From assembly GCF_902500225.1 (NCBI RefSeq), contig NZ_LR722661.1:57296-121295 (forward strand): a stretch of 64,000 nt of DNA, in the 5' to 3' direction. Origin of the DNA: Buttiauxella massiliensis. GTDB taxonomy: Bacteria; Pseudomonadota; Gammaproteobacteria; Enterobacterales; Enterobacteriaceae. How positions within the stretch are numbered: the first letter of the stretch is position 1; every line of letters begins with the position of its first letter. Position numbers and translations under genes: made by a program. Below the pieces are notes generated by a model. That model searched no databases, was not told the origin of the DNA, and saw only the letters and a list, made by a program, of their open reading frames with translations. Of this stretch, positions 48,547-57,895 are shown in pieces.

Positions 48547-49440
48547 TTAACGCTCTCGCCCTTTGCTCCAGTAGGCCATAAAGTTGATGGCGTCATGGCT
48601 CACACCGCATTCTCCAATTAAGTAACGGCGCAGCATTTTCACAACCGATGATTCCGCCGCAACCCAGCCGTAAAAAGCGTTACTGGCCGTTGTGGCTTTA
48701 TCCCACAACAGTTCACCTTCAGCTTCTTCATTAACTGTTTCTGTAATCCCCGCAGCTGTAGGGAGTTTGGCACATTCACTTACCGCCTTGAGTAAGCACT
48801 CCCCATGCCTTGCGTTAACAGCCTTTCGCGGCAACCAATGAATTTTCGCAAAACAAAATTCACTTAAATCCACGCAATCCCCCTGCTCCGGGACCTCAAA
48901 AAACGCCTGAATTTCTGGCGGATTTTGCTGTTTCGACAGCAGTTCAAGTATGCCTCGCGCCGCAGGTATTGCAGTTTCATCCGCAATAATTAACCCCTGG
49001 CGCAAGCCCGCAGGTGGCGTCCATTCATAACCGCCGCTGTCTGCCGGGTAATCGGCATTCGGTGCGACAATTTGTATTTTGTCACCGGATTGCGAGCTAA
49101 TCGCCCATGCGGAGGCAGGCCCTTCCGTGCCGTGACTGACGAATTCAACCGTCACTTGCTGACGCTCGCGGTCAACGTGGCGCAAGGTATAAGTACGCAC
49201 AATCGGTCGCTTTTCTTTGGGTAATTCTTGCAGCAACGAATACCACTGCCCATGTTCTGGCAAGCTCGGAATTGAGCCATCTTCAGACGGGAACAACATT
49301 TTGATTCGCTGGTCGGGTGAATCACATTTCATGTTTGCCACATCAGGACCACCGAATACCAGACTCAACAGCGAAGGTGAAACGTGTGATTTATGCAATA
49401 GCTGCACATTAAACAATCTGTAGCTTTGTACCTCTGCCAT
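48547..49440 (-). CDS. Siderophore-interacting FAD/NAD(P)H ferric reductase
   Basis: A 297-aa protein of the siderophore-interacting (SIP, ViuB/YqjH-like) family: FAD-binding domain first, with RTYTLRHVDRE (around 95) and HGTEGPASAWA, then the SIP domain with IIADETAIPAARGILELL and YGWVAAESSVVKMLRRYL. Members reduce ferric siderophores in the cytoplasm to free iron. ATG at 49440 follows an AAAGGAG site; the frame extends to 49467 but without a site. It is divergent from the iutA-type receptor across a Fur box. No matching gene lies here in E. coli. Confidence 0.9.
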   Translation of the reverse strand: MAEVQSYRLFNVQLLHKSHVSPSLLSLVFGGPDVANMKCDSPDQRIKMLFPSEDGSIPSLPEHGQWYSLLQELPKEKRPIVRTYTLRHVDRERQQVTVEFVSHGTEGPASAWAISSQSGDKIQIVAPNADYPADSGGYEWTPPAGLRQGLIIADETAIPAARGILELLSKQQNPPEIQAFFEVPEQGDCVDLSEFCFAKIHWLPRKAVNARHGECLLKAVSECAKLPTAAGITETVNEEAEGELLWDKATTASNAFYGWVAAESSVVKMLRRYLIGECGVSHDAINFMAYWSKGRER

Positions 49441-49541
49441 TTCAACTCCTTTGCCTGGGCTTGCCATCGATAAATAAATAATCCACAGAAATCATATGAT
49501 TATTCATAAGATTAATTTGAGAAATACTATCAATTGAGATT

Positions 49542-49560
49542 GATAATGAGAACTGTTATC
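49542..49560. promoter_or_regulatory. Fur box between reductase and iutA
   Basis: GATAATGAGAACTGTTATC matches 15 of 19 positions of the Fur consensus GATAATGATAATCATTATC. An overlapping ACTATCAATTGAGATTGATA just upstream extends the site. It is placed to repress both divergent genes when iron is plentiful. Confidence 0.88.
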
Positions 49561-49624
49561 GGCAGAATTCAGCTCGTTCTTATTTCAAAACATTTTCAAA
49601 TGTTAATATTTCCCCATCCAAGGA

Positions 49625-51823
49625 ATGATGATGATGCATAACAACGCACGCTGGGTGCTTAACCCGTTGCTTCTGGCGATGATGGCCCCGGCTTTCGCGC
49701 AGCAAACTTCCGAAGAAAATATTCTGGTTTCTGCGAACCGTATGCACCGTACGGTAGCTGAAATGGCGCAGACCACCTGGGTTATTGAAGGTACCGAGCT
49801 TGAGCAACAGATTCAGGGAGGCAAGGAGCTGAAAGACGCACTTGCACAGTTAATTCCCGGTCTGGATGTCAGCAGCCAAAGCCGTACCAATTACGGCATG
49901 AACATGCGTGGCCGTTCTATCGTGGTTTTAGTGGATGGCGTTCGTCTGAACTCTTCCCGTACCGATAGCCGCCAGCTCGACTCTATCGACCCTTTTAACA
50001 TCGAACACATCGAAGTTATCTCTGGTGCAACTTCGCTGTATGGCGGTGGTAGTACTGGCGGTCTGATTAATATCGTGACGAAAAAGGGCCAGCCTGATAC
50101 TCAGGTCGAATTTGAAACTGGGATTAAGTCTGGTTTTAACAGCAGTAAAGATCATGATGAACGTGTCGCCAGCGCCATTTCTGGCGGTAACGATAATGCC
50201 TCCGGCCGTTTATCTGTGGCTTATCAGAAATTTGGTGGCTGGTTTGATGGTAACGGCGACCAGACTTTGCTTGATAACACGCAAACCGGTTTACAGTATT
50301 CCGACCGCCTGGATGTGATGGGTACCGGCACGATAAACATTGATGAAACCCAGCAACTGCAGGTGGTGACACAATATTATAAGAGCCAGGGAGACGATGA
50401 TTACGGTCTAAATCTGGGTGAAAATTTCTCCGCAGTGACCGGTAATGGCAAAGCGTTTGTCAGTGACAATCTTAATTCTGACCGCATTCCTGGTACCGAA
50501 CGCAATCTGATTAGCCTGCAATACTCCAACAGCGACTTCCTCGGCCAGGAAGTGGTTGGGCAGATTTACTATCGTGATGAGTCTCTGACCTTCTATCCTT
50601 TCCCGACGCTCACGCGTGGAGCCGTAACCAGTTTCTCTGCCTCCCAGCAGGATACCGATCAGTACGGGGCGAAATTGGCTCTTACCAGCCAACCGCTGGA
50701 TGGCTGGCAGATTACCTATGGCGTCGATGCCGATCACGAGAGCTTTACCTCGAACCAAATGTTCTTTGATCTGGCAAAAGCCAATGCTTCCGGTGGTCTG
50801 AATAACCAAAGCATTTACACCACTGGCCGCTATCCGGGCTACACCATCACTAACCTCGCTCCGTTCCTGCAAAGTAGTTATGACATCAACGAACTGTTTA
50901 CCGTAAGCGGCGGCGTGCGCTATCAGTGGACCGAGAACAAAGTCGATGACTTTGTTGGCTTTACTCAGCAACAAGGTATTGCAAACGGCATCGCTCAGTC
51001 TGCGGACGCAATCCCTGGCGGCAGCACGGATTACGACAACGCGTTATTCAATGCCGGTCTGTTAATGCATATTACTGACCGCCAGCAAGCGTGGTTTAAC
51101 TTCTCACAAGGTGTAGAGCTTCCTGATCCAGGCAAATACTACGGTAATGGCACTTACCGACTGGTGAATGGCCATTACCAACTGGTAAATAGCGTGAACG
51201 TCGGGCAGTCAAAACTTCAGGGGATCAAAGTCGATTCTTATGAGTTGGGTTGGCGTTATACCGGTGATAGCCTGCGCAGCCAAATTGCGGCGTACTACTC
51301 GTTGTCTGACAAGTCCATCTCCATCAACCGTGCAGATATGACCATCAATGTGGAAGATGACAAGCGTCGTATTTATGGTGTTGAAGGTGCTGTGGATTAC
51401 TTTATTCCAGACTCGAACTGGAGCACTGGCGTTAACTTTAACGTGCTGAAGTCCGAAACTAAAGTGGATGGCAAATGGCAGAAATGGGACGTGATTTACG
51501 CAAGCCCTTCAAAAGCCACCGCGTATGTTGGCTGGGCGCCAGACCCGTGGAGCCTGCGCGTTCAAAGCCAGCAGACCTTTGATTTAACCGATGCCAGCGA
51601 CAATAAGATCAATGGTTATAACACCGTCGACTTTATTGGAAGCTACGCTCTACCACTAGGCAAGCTGAGCTTCAGCATCGAAAACCTGCTTGATAAAGAC
51701 TACACCACCGTGTGGGGCCAGCGCGCACCATTGCTTTACAGCCCAACTTACGGCAGCCCTTCGCTGTACGAATATAAAGGGCGTGGGCGCACTTACGGTG
51801 TGAATTACTCCCTGCAATTCTAA
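49625..51823 (+). CDS. iutA: Aerobactin-type TonB-dependent receptor
   Basis: Outer membrane TonB-dependent siderophore receptor closely resembling IutA of E. coli: shared stretches include AEMAQTTWVIEG, ELEQQIQGGKELKDALAQLI, YGMNMRGRSIVVLVDGVRLN and the C-terminal beta-strand region. TonB box-like ENILVSANR follows the signal peptide (ending FA-QQ). Total length 732 aa equals plasmid-borne IutA. Four ATG codons stand in a row (49625-49636); with AAGGA at 49619-49623 the third or fourth is spaced best. No iucABCD aerobactin biosynthesis genes are in the window. Fur-regulated by the box upstream. Confidence 0.93.
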   Translation: MMMMHNNARWVLNPLLLAMMAPAFAQQTSEENILVSANRMHRTVAEMAQTTWVIEGTELEQQIQGGKELKDALAQLIPGLDVSSQSRTNYGMNMRGRSIVVLVDGVRLNSSRTDSRQLDSIDPFNIEHIEVISGATSLYGGGSTGGLINIVTKKGQPDTQVEFETGIKSGFNSSKDHDERVASAISGGNDNASGRLSVAYQKFGGWFDGNGDQTLLDNTQTGLQYSDRLDVMGTGTINIDETQQLQVVTQYYKSQGDDDYGLNLGENFSAVTGNGKAFVSDNLNSDRIPGTERNLISLQYSNSDFLGQEVVGQIYYRDESLTFYPFPTLTRGAVTSFSASQQDTDQYGAKLALTSQPLDGWQITYGVDADHESFTSNQMFFDLAKANASGGLNNQSIYTTGRYPGYTITNLAPFLQSSYDINELFTVSGGVRYQWTENKVDDFVGFTQQQGIANGIAQSADAIPGGSTDYDNALFNAGLLMHITDRQQAWFNFSQGVELPDPGKYYGNGTYRLVNGHYQLVNSVNVGQSKLQGIKVDSYELGWRYTGDSLRSQIAAYYSLSDKSISINRADMTINVEDDKRRIYGVEGAVDYFIPDSNWSTGVNFNVLKSETKVDGKWQKWDVIYASPSKATAYVGWAPDPWSLRVQSQQTFDLTDASDNKINGYNTVDFIGSYALPLGKLSFSIENLLDKDYTTVWGQRAPLLYSPTYGSPSLYEYKGRGRTYGVNYSLQF

Positions 51824-51833
51824 ATTGACCGCA

Positions 51834-51864
51834 GCAGGCTGGCTAAAAACCAGCCTGTTTTTTA
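51834..51864 (+). terminator. iutA terminator
   Basis: CAGGCTGG-CTAAAAA-CCAGCCTG hairpin followed by TTTTTT. Confidence 0.92.
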
Positions 51865-51962
51865 CTCTCCTACACAAAATCCTTCTCGACCAAAAACCAG
51901 TAGTCATTTAAAACATAGGGACTCTAATGATAGGTACGGCTTATATTTGGTAGGATTAGCTT

Positions 51963-52991
51963 ATGTTGGCAGGTTTAATCGGTTTAGGTTCAGTCATCGA
52001 AACAGCATATCTCCCGGCGCTACGCCGCATCTCTCCTCCCTTGCTCGAATGTTACGGTTATGACGCTGACCCGGCGCGTGAGATTGACGGCATTACCCGT
52101 TGTGATTCCCTGGATGCACTTTTAGCAATGCCGCTCGACGTGGTGCTTATCACGACATCATCTCTGCATCACCTTCCCGTTCTTGAACGAGTCTTGCAAA
52201 GTGATGTGCCTGCGATTGTGGTAGAAAAACCGGTTGCTGCCACACTTGCACAACTTGAGACACTTAAAACGCTGCTCGCGAAACCAAAAAATGCCGCGCG
52301 TGTTTTGGCTTTGGATCACTGGATGGTTCGTACTCAAGCCTGCAATCACATTCACAAAATCAATGAAATAAAGTGCATCGAAGGTTTTTTACTGGAACCA
52401 AGTGGCTTTAATGCCGCTGGTGAGCCTATTGCCCTGAACTTTGCAACGGGTGAAGCGGACACCCGCCAGTTGCATCATCCTGACGGTGTAATTGTCGATA
52501 TAGGTACTCATACTCTCGCTATGATGCGTGAAACTGTTCATCAGTTAGGTGGCAATGACCAGCTCACAGTGGAACTCAATTACGCACGTGACCGCCTGGG
52601 GAATGCAATTGCGGCGGGTGACTTCACTACCGCGGAAGGTGAAGCACTGTTAACCGGAACGATGAGCGGTATTCCTTTTACGCTCCATCTCAATAAATAT
52701 GCCGGGCCTGCTGGCGGCCAAAAAGGGATGCGAATTCATCTTCATAACGGGCAAATTATCAATATCGATCGTCAAGGTTTGAATGAGGTGGTTGAACGGA
52801 TTTCTGAACAGGGAACCGAGTGCAGCACCCTGGCGGGGCCGCTTTACGACCATTGTTTACATGATGTCGTCTTTGGCGAGCAAAGGTTGTTCTTGCGCAC
52901 GCCTGAAGAAATACCAGCCTACACTCAGCGCCGGATAGCAGAAGTTACTGCGTTGCTGGAGTTGCAACAGCAGTTACGCGGCACACATTGA
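51963..52991 (+). CDS. Gfo/Idh/MocA-family oxidoreductase
   Basis: A 342-aa protein with an N-terminal Rossmann fold: GLIGLGSVIETAYLPAL (nucleotide-binding loop), VVLITTSSLHHLPVL and the family EKPVAATL motif (around 87), followed by the mixed alpha/beta Gfo/Idh/MocA C-terminal domain with DIGTHTLAMM (the His usually acting in catalysis). Substrate unknown; family members oxidise or reduce sugars and related compounds. It lies after the iutA terminator, so it is probably separately expressed. No sugar transport or catabolic genes flank it. Confidence 0.8.
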   Translation: MLAGLIGLGSVIETAYLPALRRISPPLLECYGYDADPAREIDGITRCDSLDALLAMPLDVVLITTSSLHHLPVLERVLQSDVPAIVVEKPVAATLAQLETLKTLLAKPKNAARVLALDHWMVRTQACNHIHKINEIKCIEGFLLEPSGFNAAGEPIALNFATGEADTRQLHHPDGVIVDIGTHTLAMMRETVHQLGGNDQLTVELNYARDRLGNAIAAGDFTTAEGEALLTGTMSGIPFTLHLNKYAGPAGGQKGMRIHLHNGQIINIDRQGLNEVVERISEQGTECSTLAGPLYDHCLHDVVFGEQRLFLRTPEEIPAYTQRRIAEVTALLELQQQLRGTH

Positions 52992-53124
52992 TGGGATTTT
53001 CACGGCACAAAAGAACAACTTTATGGATTGCCAGAGAACAGCCATTTGTTTGTGGAAAATATTTGACTGATCGTTCCATAATCAATACTATGCCGCTTCA
53101 ACTCATTTCGAGTCACCCTTCCCT

Positions 53125-53727
53125 ATGAGTGTCGAAAAACCAACTTATCCTGGTCGTCCAAGAACGTTCGAAGACAAGGATGTCATTGATGCCGCTGTAG
53201 CTGTTTTTAGTACTCATGGTTACGCGGGCACCTCTGCGCAAGATTTATGCAATGGCACCGGATTAGGGCGGGGAAGCTTATATAATGCCTTTGGTAGCAA
53301 GCAGGCTCTGTATGAGCAAGCTTTGTTGCGTAGCCATGAGCAAACAATGTCGGCACAGCTAGCAATTCTTACACAATCTGGTCCGGTGAAAGAACGATTA
53401 CATACCCTTCTGCTCTGGGGTATTACCGAAGATCTCTCTCAGCCAGAACAACATGATGCAATGGTCCTTTTTTCTGCTCTGGAGCAAGGCAGTAAAGATG
53501 GAACAGTTGCCAACCTGAACAGGGAATATCGCCAGCGTTTAGAACAAACTTTGGTATTGGTATTTTCCGAGGGTCAACAGAATGGTGAACTAAGCAATAA
53601 AGCTTCAGCTATAGAAATGGCAAGAGGTTTTATGGCGGGTTACTATGGTTTACGTGTTCTAAGCAAAAATATTTCAGATAGAAAAACCCTCGAAGATGTC
53701 GTCGTTGGCCTGTTAATCAACTTGTAA
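53125..53727 (+). CDS. TetR-family transcriptional regulator
   Basis: A 200-aa TetR-type repressor with a clear N-terminal helix-turn-helix (TSAQDLCNGTGLGRGSLYNAF, about 35-55) after a basic RPRTFED segment, and a variable helical ligand domain. It lies 78 bases upstream of an MFS transporter on the same strand and probably regulates it. TGATCGTT motifs occur before both genes, at 53068-53075 and, inverted, at 53770-53777. The ligand is unknown. Confidence 0.85.
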   Translation: MSVEKPTYPGRPRTFEDKDVIDAAVAVFSTHGYAGTSAQDLCNGTGLGRGSLYNAFGSKQALYEQALLRSHEQTMSAQLAILTQSGPVKERLHTLLLWGITEDLSQPEQHDAMVLFSALEQGSKDGTVANLNREYRQRLEQTLVLVFSEGQQNGELSNKASAIEMARGFMAGYYGLRVLSKNISDRKTLEDVVVGLLINL

Positions 53728-53805
53728 TTTCCATCTAAAAAATTTATCTATTTTTGCCTTTCATTTTGTAACGATCATTCCAATACATGGAGAAAATTAA
53801 AAATT

Positions 53806-54960
53806 ATGCCGTTAGTTGTTTATGTTTTAGGGTTGGCTATTTTTTCACTTGGCACTGCTGAATTAATGGTAGCGGGTATGATGTCTACCCTATCAGAAGC
53901 ATTCGATATTACGGTGGGTGAAGTTGGGCATCTCATCTCTTATTATGCTTTTGGCGTGATGTTGGGTGGCCCAGTATTAACCTATGTTTTTCTAAAATTT
54001 AAAGCCCCCTATAGAACAACTTTATTATGGCTATTAGGGCTGTATGTTATTGTTCAAGGATTTAGTGCGTTTGTCTCGGATTACAATGTTTTGGTCGCAA
54101 TCCGAATTGTGACGGGTATTTTGTGCGCGGGTTGTTTGAGTCTGTCTTTGGCAACAAGCATGGCACTCGTGCCTGTGGAGAGCCGTCCACGCGCGGCTTC
54201 AATCGTTATCGCTGGCTTTATGGTATCTAACGTTTTTGGCGTCCCGCTTGCGACTATCATTGATCAGCAATGGGGCTGGAGAATGAGCTTTGGATTAGTC
54301 GCCATTCTTGTCTTCATATGCCTGTGCGCATTAGTGCGTTTACTACCGCCTATGGCTGGCGGTAGTACCATCAAAATGACAGAAGAAATCAAAGCCTTTA
54401 AAAATAAAGCTTACTGGAAAGCCTGTACCACAAGCTGCTTAATTTTAGGTGCCAGTTTCGCAGCCTTTAGTTATTTCGTACCCGTATTGGTTGATGTTTC
54501 TGATTTTAATATGCAGACAGTTCCCTTTATTCTGATGCTCTTTGGGCTGGCGAATATCGTGGGTAATATGATAACCGGAAGGCTGGCATATCGTCATAGC
54601 TTAGCCATTATGGTTGTCGGGTTAATTGTTTTAAGCATTTCATTATTAGGCATGGCCTTATTTGCACAATATCAATCAATTGCAATTCTGGCAGTCATAT
54701 TTATCGGTTTATCTGGCGTTCCTATGAATCCGGCTATGATGGCGCGTATTGTTAGTGTGGCTCATCCAGGTCCGATGGTAAATGCGGTTCATACTTCGGT
54801 AATTAATATTGGTTTGGGTGGCGGTTCTTATTTAGGTGGAATGGCTATTTCATCTGGGTATGGATTACGTTCAGCTTTATGGATTGGTCTGATATTAGCT
54901 CTTCTGGCTTTATTGTCTGTTTTACCTTATGCACGCCGTGGAAAACAGGGATGGAATTAA
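53806..54960 (+). CDS. MFS (DHA1-type) efflux transporter
   Basis: A 384-aa major facilitator with twelve hydrophobic helices, resembling AraJ/YdhP-type DHA1 exporters: the N-terminal segment LAIFSLGTAELMVAGMM, the loop-like VPVESRPRAASIVIAGFMVS and the FGVPLATIIDQQWGWR stretch are typical. Its substrate is unknown; drug or sugar efflux are both possible. Codon choice is visibly richer in A/T-ending codons than neighbours, suggesting recent transfer. The upstream TetR gene is the probable regulator. A strong bidirectional terminator follows. Confidence 0.85.
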   Translation: MPLVVYVLGLAIFSLGTAELMVAGMMSTLSEAFDITVGEVGHLISYYAFGVMLGGPVLTYVFLKFKAPYRTTLLWLLGLYVIVQGFSAFVSDYNVLVAIRIVTGILCAGCLSLSLATSMALVPVESRPRAASIVIAGFMVSNVFGVPLATIIDQQWGWRMSFGLVAILVFICLCALVRLLPPMAGGSTIKMTEEIKAFKNKAYWKACTTSCLILGASFAAFSYFVPVLVDVSDFNMQTVPFILMLFGLANIVGNMITGRLAYRHSLAIMVVGLIVLSISLLGMALFAQYQSIAILAVIFIGLSGVPMNPAMMARIVSVAHPGPMVNAVHTSVINIGLGGGSYLGGMAISSGYGLRSALWIGLILALLALLSVLPYARRGKQGWN

Positions 54961-54977
54961 TCTACTGAATCGTAACT

Positions 54978-55012
54978 AAAACGCCCGGATCATTAATGAA
55001 CCGGGCGTTTAG
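54978..55012. terminator. Bidirectional terminator between MFS gene and ycfJ
   Basis: AAACGCCCGG...CCGGGCGTTT hairpin with A and T tracts on both sides. Confidence 0.85.
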
Positions 55013-55029
55013 CGATCAATTTAAAACCG

Positions 55030-55566
55030 TTAGATTTTGTTTAAAACTAACTGGCCATTGTCATTGAGCGGAATCTGCGTACCAGGGTCTTTATCCATAC
55101 GGATTTTGCCCTGCTGATCGCCAATGCGATAAGTTACGTCATAACCGATCATTTTCTCTGATTTGTCATAGACGGTTTTGCATTTCTGCTGGCTAGTTGT
55201 GTAGGTGTCGCGGTCTTGCATTGCGCCCTGAACCTGGTTACCTGCATAACCACCACCTAATGCACCGGCCACCGTTGCAACATCTTTACCACGCCCGCCA
55301 CCAAACTGATGGCCAATCACTCCACCTGCAACCGCACCCAACGCGGAACCGAGCAGACGGTTTTCATCCTGAACCGGACGCCGATGGGTGGTAGTAACGT
55401 TACGGCACTCCTGGCGTGGTGTTTTTACTGTTTCCTTAATTGGTGTCGCTGACACCACCTGTGCGTACTGAGGGCCACGGTCAAAAACATTCATGCTGGC
55501 AACCGCTGCCACACCCAGTGCTGCGGCCACACCGATACCTATACCCGCTAACATTGATTTATTCAC
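55030..55566 (-). CDS. ycfJ: YcfJ, glycine-zipper 2TM protein
   Basis: A 178-aa protein orthologous to E. coli YcfJ, function uncertain. It has an N-terminal hydrophobic segment (MLAGIGIGVAAALGVAAVASM) and a central glycine-zipper 2TM domain (LLGSALGAVAGGVIGHQFGGG and VAGALGGGYAGNQV). An AGGAGG ribosome-binding site precedes the ATG. In E. coli it is beside comR/bhsA and ndh; here the iron locus is inserted between comR and ycfJ. Confidence 0.93.
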   Translation of the reverse strand: MNKSMLAGIGIGVAAALGVAAVASMNVFDRGPQYAQVVSATPIKETVKTPRQECRNVTTTHRRPVQDENRLLGSALGAVAGGVIGHQFGGGRGKDVATVAGALGGGYAGNQVQGAMQDRDTYTTSQQKCKTVYDKSEKMIGYDVTYRIGDQQGKIRMDKDPGTQIPLNDNGQLVLNKI

Positions 55567-55731
55567 AGGACATCCTCCTGATTGTGCAATTGCTTACAAT
55601 TTTGCAGCCAAAGGAGGCTTTCCACAAATCAGACAACGGATGAAAAATGCGGATTCATAGGCTGAAACTATGTGTTTGAGAGAAATCCTAAGCATGAAAT
55701 GTTCATTTATGGATTTTTATGCTGCCATGTA

Positions 55732-55759
55732 TAAAAAAACCCGGCTCAAGGCCGGGTTT
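55732..55759 (-). terminator. ndh terminator
   Basis: On the minus strand AAACCCGGC-CTTGA-GCCGGGTTTTTTT forms a hairpin with T-run downstream of ndh. Confidence 0.9.
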
Positions 55760-55780
55760 GAATATCAATCTTAATCGCGA

Positions 55781-57085
55781 TTAGTGCAGTTTCAGGCGCG
55801 GACGAATCACGCGGTTAATACTACCTACCAGCATCATCAAGCCAGTTTTGAAGTAGCCATGCAGTGCGACCTGGTGCATGCGATAAAGCGAGATATAGAC
55901 GAAACGTGCCATACGCCCTTCTACCATCATCGAGCCTCGCATCAGGTTACCCATCAGGCTGCCAACAGTTGAGAACTTAGACAGCGATACCAGTGAACCG
56001 TGATCCTTATAAACATAGGACTTCAGCGGTTTATCTTTCATCTGCGCCAGAATATTGGTCAGAACCAATGAGGCCATCTGGTGTGCCGCTTGTGCACGTG
56101 GAGGCACAAAGCCGCCTTCAGGACGTGCGCAGGATGCACAGTCACCAATCGCGAAAATATCAGGGTCGCGGGTGGTTTGCAGCGTAGGCTCAGTCACCAG
56201 TTGATTGATACGGTTAGTCTCAAGACCACCGATATCTTTCATAAAGTCTGGTGCTTTGATACCTGCAGCCCAAACCATCAGATCTGCTGCGATATATTCG
56301 CCATCTTTGGTATTGAGTCCACCAGCATCCGCAGAAGTCACCATGGTTTGCGTCAGAACACGCACGCCCAGTTTAGTCAGCTCGCTGTGAGCCGCTGCTG
56401 AAATACGTGGTGGCAGCGCAGGCAGAATACGTTCACCAGCTTCCACCAGCGTTACATTTAGCGCTTCGTTCGTCAAACCCTTGTAGCCATAGCTGTGCAG
56501 TTGCTTCACTGCGTTGTGCAGTTCCGCAGACAGCTCAACACCGGTCGCCCCGCCACCCACGATAGCAATATTCACTTTGCCGCTGGCACCCAGATTTGCA
56601 GAATACTTGAGGAACAAATTCAGCATTTCAGAGTGGAAACGACGCGCCTGATGCGGGTTATCGAGGAAGATGCAGTTATCTTTCACGCCCGGCGTGTTGA
56701 AGTCATTGGAAGTACTACCCAGCGCCATCACCAGCGTGTCGTAAGGGACTTTGCGTTCAGGAACCAGCAACTCGCCTTTGTCGTCACGCAGTTCTGACAG
56801 CGTCAGCGTTTTGCTTTCGCGGTTAATATCAACCACTGAACCAAGCTGGAACTGGAAGTGATGGTTACGGGCATGAGCCAAGTAGCTAAGCGCGTCCACA
56901 CCTTCATCCAGTGAACCAGTTGCCACTTCGTGCAGCAGCGGTTTCCATAAATGGCTGTGGTTACGGTCGATAAGCGTAACCTTCGCTTTCTTTCCACGAC
57001 CCAGTTTTTTACCTAACTGAGTGGCCAGTTCAAGTCCGCCAGCACCACCACCGACAATGACAATCTTTCTTAATGGCGTAGTCAA
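55781..57085 (-). CDS. ndh: NADH dehydrogenase II
   Basis: Type II NADH:quinone oxidoreductase, a non-proton-pumping FAD enzyme of the inner membrane. The 434-aa protein (E. coli length) has the FAD-binding [14 protein letters not shown] at the N terminus, the NADH-binding [14 protein letters not shown] (about 180) and FAIGDCASC. The C-terminal region is amphipathic and mediates membrane attachment. It is preceded by a perfect FNR box, in line with anaerobic repression known in E. coli. Confidence 0.97.
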   Translation of the reverse strand: MTTPLRKIVIVGGGAGGLELATQLGKKLGRGKKAKVTLIDRNHSHLWKPLLHEVATGSLDEGVDALSYLAHARNHHFQFQLGSVVDINRESKTLTLSELRDDKGELLVPERKVPYDTLVMALGSTSNDFNTPGVKDNCIFLDNPHQARRFHSEMLNLFLKYSANLGASGKVNIAIVGGGATGVELSAELHNAVKQLHSYGYKGLTNEALNVTLVEAGERILPALPPRISAAAHSELTKLGVRVLTQTMVTSADAGGLNTKDGEYIAADLMVWAAGIKAPDFMKDIGGLETNRINQLVTEPTLQTTRDPDIFAIGDCASCARPEGGFVPPRAQAAHQMASLVLTNILAQMKDKPLKSYVYKDHGSLVSLSKFSTVGSLMGNLMRGSMMVEGRMARFVYISLYRMHQVALHGYFKTGLMMLVGSINRVIRPRLKLH

Positions 57086-57220
57086 AGTGACCCCCTTAAA
57101 ATATTAACCAATTGTTAATTAAAGGTTATGTAAATAGCATTTAATTAACAACAAGTTACCTAAACAAACTCACTAATGTGACCAAAGAATAACATGGATG
57201 GTGTATTGGTCATACCAAAA

Positions 57221-57234
57221 TTGATGTGCATCAA
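57221..57234. promoter_or_regulatory. FNR box upstream of ndh
   Basis: TTGAT-GTGC-ATCAA is a perfect FNR site (TTGAT-N4-ATCAA). It lies about 136 bases upstream of the ndh start, and the surrounding sequence resembles the E. coli ndh promoter. Confidence 0.88.
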
Positions 57235-57257
57235 ATTTTTATGCCGAAAAGATAAAC

Positions 57258-57289
57258 AAAAAGGGCCAGCACATAGCTGACCCTTTCAC
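57258..57289 (-). terminator. Terminator of the nagZ-ycfP transcript
   Basis: On the minus strand AAAGGGTCAGC-TATGT-GCTGGCCCTTTTT forms a hairpin downstream of ycfP. Confidence 0.85.
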
Positions 57290-57310
57290 TTTTACGTCTT
57301 TAAGCCCCGT

Positions 57311-57853
57311 TTAGCCGAGGGTTTTGAACGCTTTTATACGTTGCAAATGTGGTGAGATATTTTTGAATTTATGGGTCTGTTCCTGATCCCATACGATTTC
57401 ATAGTAATGATGCAGCAATTCTGCGGCACGGGTGTTATCGAGCGCTTCATCATTACGCGACAAAATCGCCAGGCAACGATCGCGGTTTTTCTCGCGGAAG
57501 TTTTGCACGCATTTCGTCGAAATGTCGCTGTACTCTTCAGGGCGGTCGATTTTGCCTTCCATGTTCTCTTGCGGGAACAAATTCGGGTTAAAGATCACCT
57601 GACGAATATCGCACAAGAAACCGATACGTTCGGCCCAAAAGCCCCCAAGACCGACGCCACAAATCAGTGGGCGTTCATCGTCACTGAGTTGCAGCATCTT
57701 GTCGACTTCTTTGAGCAAATGCTGCATGTCGTGTTTCGGATGCCGCGTGCTGTAACTGATAAGCCGCACGTCCGGATCGATAAACTGGAGTTGCAGCACC
57801 TTTTCATGGTTACCAGGACTGTTAGAGTCGAAACCGTGTAAATAGATAATCAT
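57311..57853 (-). CDS. ycfP: YcfP, alpha/beta-hydrolase-like protein (UPF0227)
   Basis: A 180-aa protein of the UPF0227 family with an alpha/beta-hydrolase-like fold, orthologue of E. coli YcfP; enzyme activity has not been established. It begins [15 protein letters not shown] (oxyanion-type HGF motif) and contains [14 protein letters not shown], resembling a nucleophile elbow in which the usual Ser of GxSxG is replaced by Leu-Gly. It lies downstream of nagZ with a 42-base gap and has a terminator. Confidence 0.93.
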   Translation of the reverse strand: MIIYLHGFDSNSPGNHEKVLQLQFIDPDVRLISYSTRHPKHDMQHLLKEVDKMLQLSDDERPLICGVGLGGFWAERIGFLCDIRQVIFNPNLFPQENMEGKIDRPEEYSDISTKCVQNFREKNRDRCLAILSRNDEALDNTRAAELLHHYYEIVWDQEQTHKFKNISPHLQRIKAFKTLG

Positions 57854-57895
57854 TGCATCCTCACCACACGAATTCAGGCCTTCTGGCCTGAGGAG

